Shown here: piece after piece, positions 5,544-6,678 of the stretch
Layout: each line of letters starts with the position of its first letter
How positions within the stretch are numbered: position 1 is the stretch's first letter
The notes under the pieces: model-generated
Database searches by the model: none
The model's input: only the letters and a program-made list of their open reading frames with translations
Told to the model about the DNA's origin: nothing
Source: Candidatus Poribacteria bacterium
GTDB lineage: Bacteria; Poribacteria; WGA-4E; PCPOR2b
Direction of reading: 5' to 3'
DNA: 6,678 bases
NCBI GenBank assembly: GCA_027296925.1
Contig: JAPUIP010000033.1
Span: 1 to 6,678 of the forward strand
Translations under genes and position numbers: made by a program

Positions 5544-6585
5544 GGGCAATTAGAAGCCCACGAGGTTTAAAAATGTCGAATCTTGGTCCGAGACGCTTAG
5601 ACAAAAAATCGTCTATGCGATGGGCAAGTCTGTGGAGTGTCCTATTACGAATAAGCACGGGGCGGAAGAGCCGCATCAAAAGAGCGTAGGCGAGCCCGGA
5701 GAACTGCCTCTCATAAGGTACCGAAAAACCCTGTGTCTGTATAAGCCGTTTCAATTCCCGATAGTCAATAAAATCATCGTGTGTGCTTCGTGACGCTCGA
5801 CTTAACCGTAAGGACGGAGGCAAGAAAGAACCATTTATTGGATCACTAATAACGATGATGCCACGCCGTAGAAGGCGTGCGATGACTGACAGCCCCATCT
5901 CTTTTGCCTGAGTGTGGTGAAGGGTACCGAGACAAATGATAATGTCAGCAATCCGGCTTCGCAGCGGTGGCCTGTCCGCGGAGCCGAGGATAAAAAGCGA
6001 GCGTTGATGGGGATTTCTCGTCCGGTTCAAGACTAGGCTGGCTAGTGAGATATCCAAACCGACGTATAAATCGTTCGGTTCGAATTCAGGCGCCAGAAAT
6101 AAACGAAAATCTTGTCCTTCTCCGCACCCCAGATCTATCACGGTCCTCGCGTGCGCAGTGCCAGCTGTCCGCAGAGAATCTATGGCTACTTGGAAAAGCG
6201 GCTCACGTTGCCAGTAACGGTCGTTCCAATTCTTTTCGCTCCCCGATTTGAGCAACCGCTCATATTCTGGGGTCCAATGCCGCTCATCTTCCCATGCATA
6301 AGACAACTCGCTTTGACGATCCAAAAGTTTAAGCGTCTTCTCACATGCCTGTCTTACAGATGCGTTGGACTCGAGATCTAACAACTTCTGCACAAGTGGG
6401 GCTTCAAAAGCGGCGTTTCGCGAGGTCGCGTCAAGAATTATCGGAATACCTTGAGAAGTAGGGAATACAAGTTGACACGCTTTACAAAGTAAGCCGGTAG
6501 TGGACTTCGAATCAACGCTTATGAGGTCGCCAGAGCAGTCCGGACAACAGACGTATAGCAAGGCATCTTTTATACTTATGCCCAT
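5530..6585 (-). CDS. Zinc-ribbon (Trm112-like) class I SAM-dependent methyltransferase
   Basis: 351 residues from the ATG at 6583-6585, chosen because an AAGGGA ribosome site lies five bases upstream; a GTG at 6661-6663 would add 26 unconserved residues. Residues 9-52 form a Trm112-like zinc ribbon with CPDC (C14, C17) and CKAC (C34, C37) and a closing FPTSQGIPIIL. Residues 145-250 form a Rossmann methyltransferase domain: VIDLGCGEGQD at 149-159 (SAM-binding motif I), YVGLDIS at 174-180 with acidic Asp178, and LGTLHHTQ at 219-226. A basic C-terminal part (about 290-345) may bind the acceptor. Likely role: methylation of a sugar or a small molecule of this locus; the target is unknown. It converges on the hydrolase gene and faces the carbamoylation operon. 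Its 5' end is duplicated as a broken copy at 133-318. Confidence 0.88.
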   Translation of the reverse strand: MGISIKDALLYVCCPDCSGDLISVDSKSTTGLLCKACQLVFPTSQGIPIILDATSRNAAFEAPLVQKLLDLESNASVRQACEKTLKLLDRQSELSYAWEDERHWTPEYERLLKSGSEKNWNDRYWQREPLFQVAIDSLRTAGTAHARTVIDLGCGEGQDFRLFLAPEFEPNDLYVGLDISLASLVLNRTRNPHQRSLFILGSADRPPLRSRIADIIICLGTLHHTQAKEMGLSVIARLLRRGIIVISDPINGSFLPPSLRLSRASRSTHDDFIDYRELKRLIQTQGFSVPYERQFSGLAYALLMRLFRPVLIRNRTLHRLAHRIDDFLSKRLGPRFDIFKPRGLLIALRSG

Positions 6586-6611
6586 CGGGTTCCCTTCGAG
6601 AAAATGTACAA
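6412..6611. repeat. Right copy of ~200-bp direct repeat
   Basis: This is the intact copy, covering 26 bases before the methyltransferase start and its first ~58 codons. Its partner is 145-344. With the left copy it encloses the whole carbamoyltransferase operon plus most of the methyltransferase gene, about 6.27 kb from repeat to repeat. Confidence 0.9.
6591..6596 (-). promoter_or_regulatory. Ribosome binding site of the methyltransferase gene
   Basis: Read on the minus strand this is AAGGGA, five bases before ATG at 6585. It supports that start over the longer frame from GTG 6663. An AAGGG at the equivalent place survives in the broken left copy (325-329). Confidence 0.7.
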
Positions 6612-6678
6612 AATCATTGCCGTTTGGATTACGGTTCAGGCAACCTTGTTCTGCATGAGGCACACGAGCCGTGCGATG

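Noticed and set aside
6586..6663. 26-residue N-terminal extension of the methyltransferase from a GTG
   Set aside because: No ribosome site precedes the GTG, the ATG at 6585 has a good one, and the duplicated left copy loses similarity within this region.
6636..6678. Possible 3' end of another - strand gene (about 13 residues ending in a TGA)
   Set aside because: Far too short at the window edge to tell from chance.
1..6678. CRISPR arrays, tRNA or rRNA genes, complete insertion sequences
   Set aside because: No regularly spaced short repeats, no tRNA-like cloverleaf and no transposase or integrase frame were seen.

Overview
The window looks like part of a bacterial surface-polysaccharide or specialised-metabolite tailoring locus. 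The SD-led starts (GGAG, AAGGG), tight gene packing and TTG/GTG starts are bacterial. The protein families and a GC content near one half by eye fit a Gram-negative, probably proteobacterial, host. Nothing in the sequence fixes the genus.

Layout. Bases 1-105 hold the 3' end of an upstream + strand gene, probably a membrane protein. Bases 133-318 (- strand) hold a broken N-terminal fragment of a zinc-ribbon methyltransferase gene. Bases 529-5413 form a four-gene + strand operon. Its first gene is a 948-residue fusion of an O-carbamoyltransferase, a Trm112-like zinc ribbon and a class I SAM methyltransferase. It is followed by an SxtJ-family membrane protein, a 72-residue DUF5989 (SxtK-like) membrane protein and an SGNH/GDSL hydrolase with an N-terminal membrane anchor. 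Convergent to this operon, at 5530-6585 (- strand), lies an intact zinc-ribbon plus class I methyltransferase gene, of which the left fragment is a decayed partial copy.

How the genes may work together. Carbamoyltransferase, SxtJ, DUF5989 and GDSL hydrolase occur here in the same order as sxtI-sxtJ-sxtK-sxtL of the cyanobacterial saxitoxin cluster, as I recall that cluster. No other saxitoxin gene is visible. The simplest reading is a portable carbamoylation module. The carbamoyltransferase would carbamoylate a hydroxyl (on a sugar or other acceptor), the two small membrane proteins would place it at the inner membrane, and the SGNH enzyme would add or remove an ester group on the outer face. 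The fused and the free methyltransferase would add methyl groups. The acceptor is unknown.

Structural highlight. About 200 bp (145-344 and 6412-6611, about 87% identical by eye, constant offset 6267) occur as direct repeats on either side of the whole carbamoylation operon. The left copy is a decaying fragment and the right copy is the 5' end of the intact methyltransferase gene. This suggests the operon arrived by duplication or recombination and could be lost as one unit. Two secondary-structure candidates, at 3386-3440 and 5444-5543, are also described.
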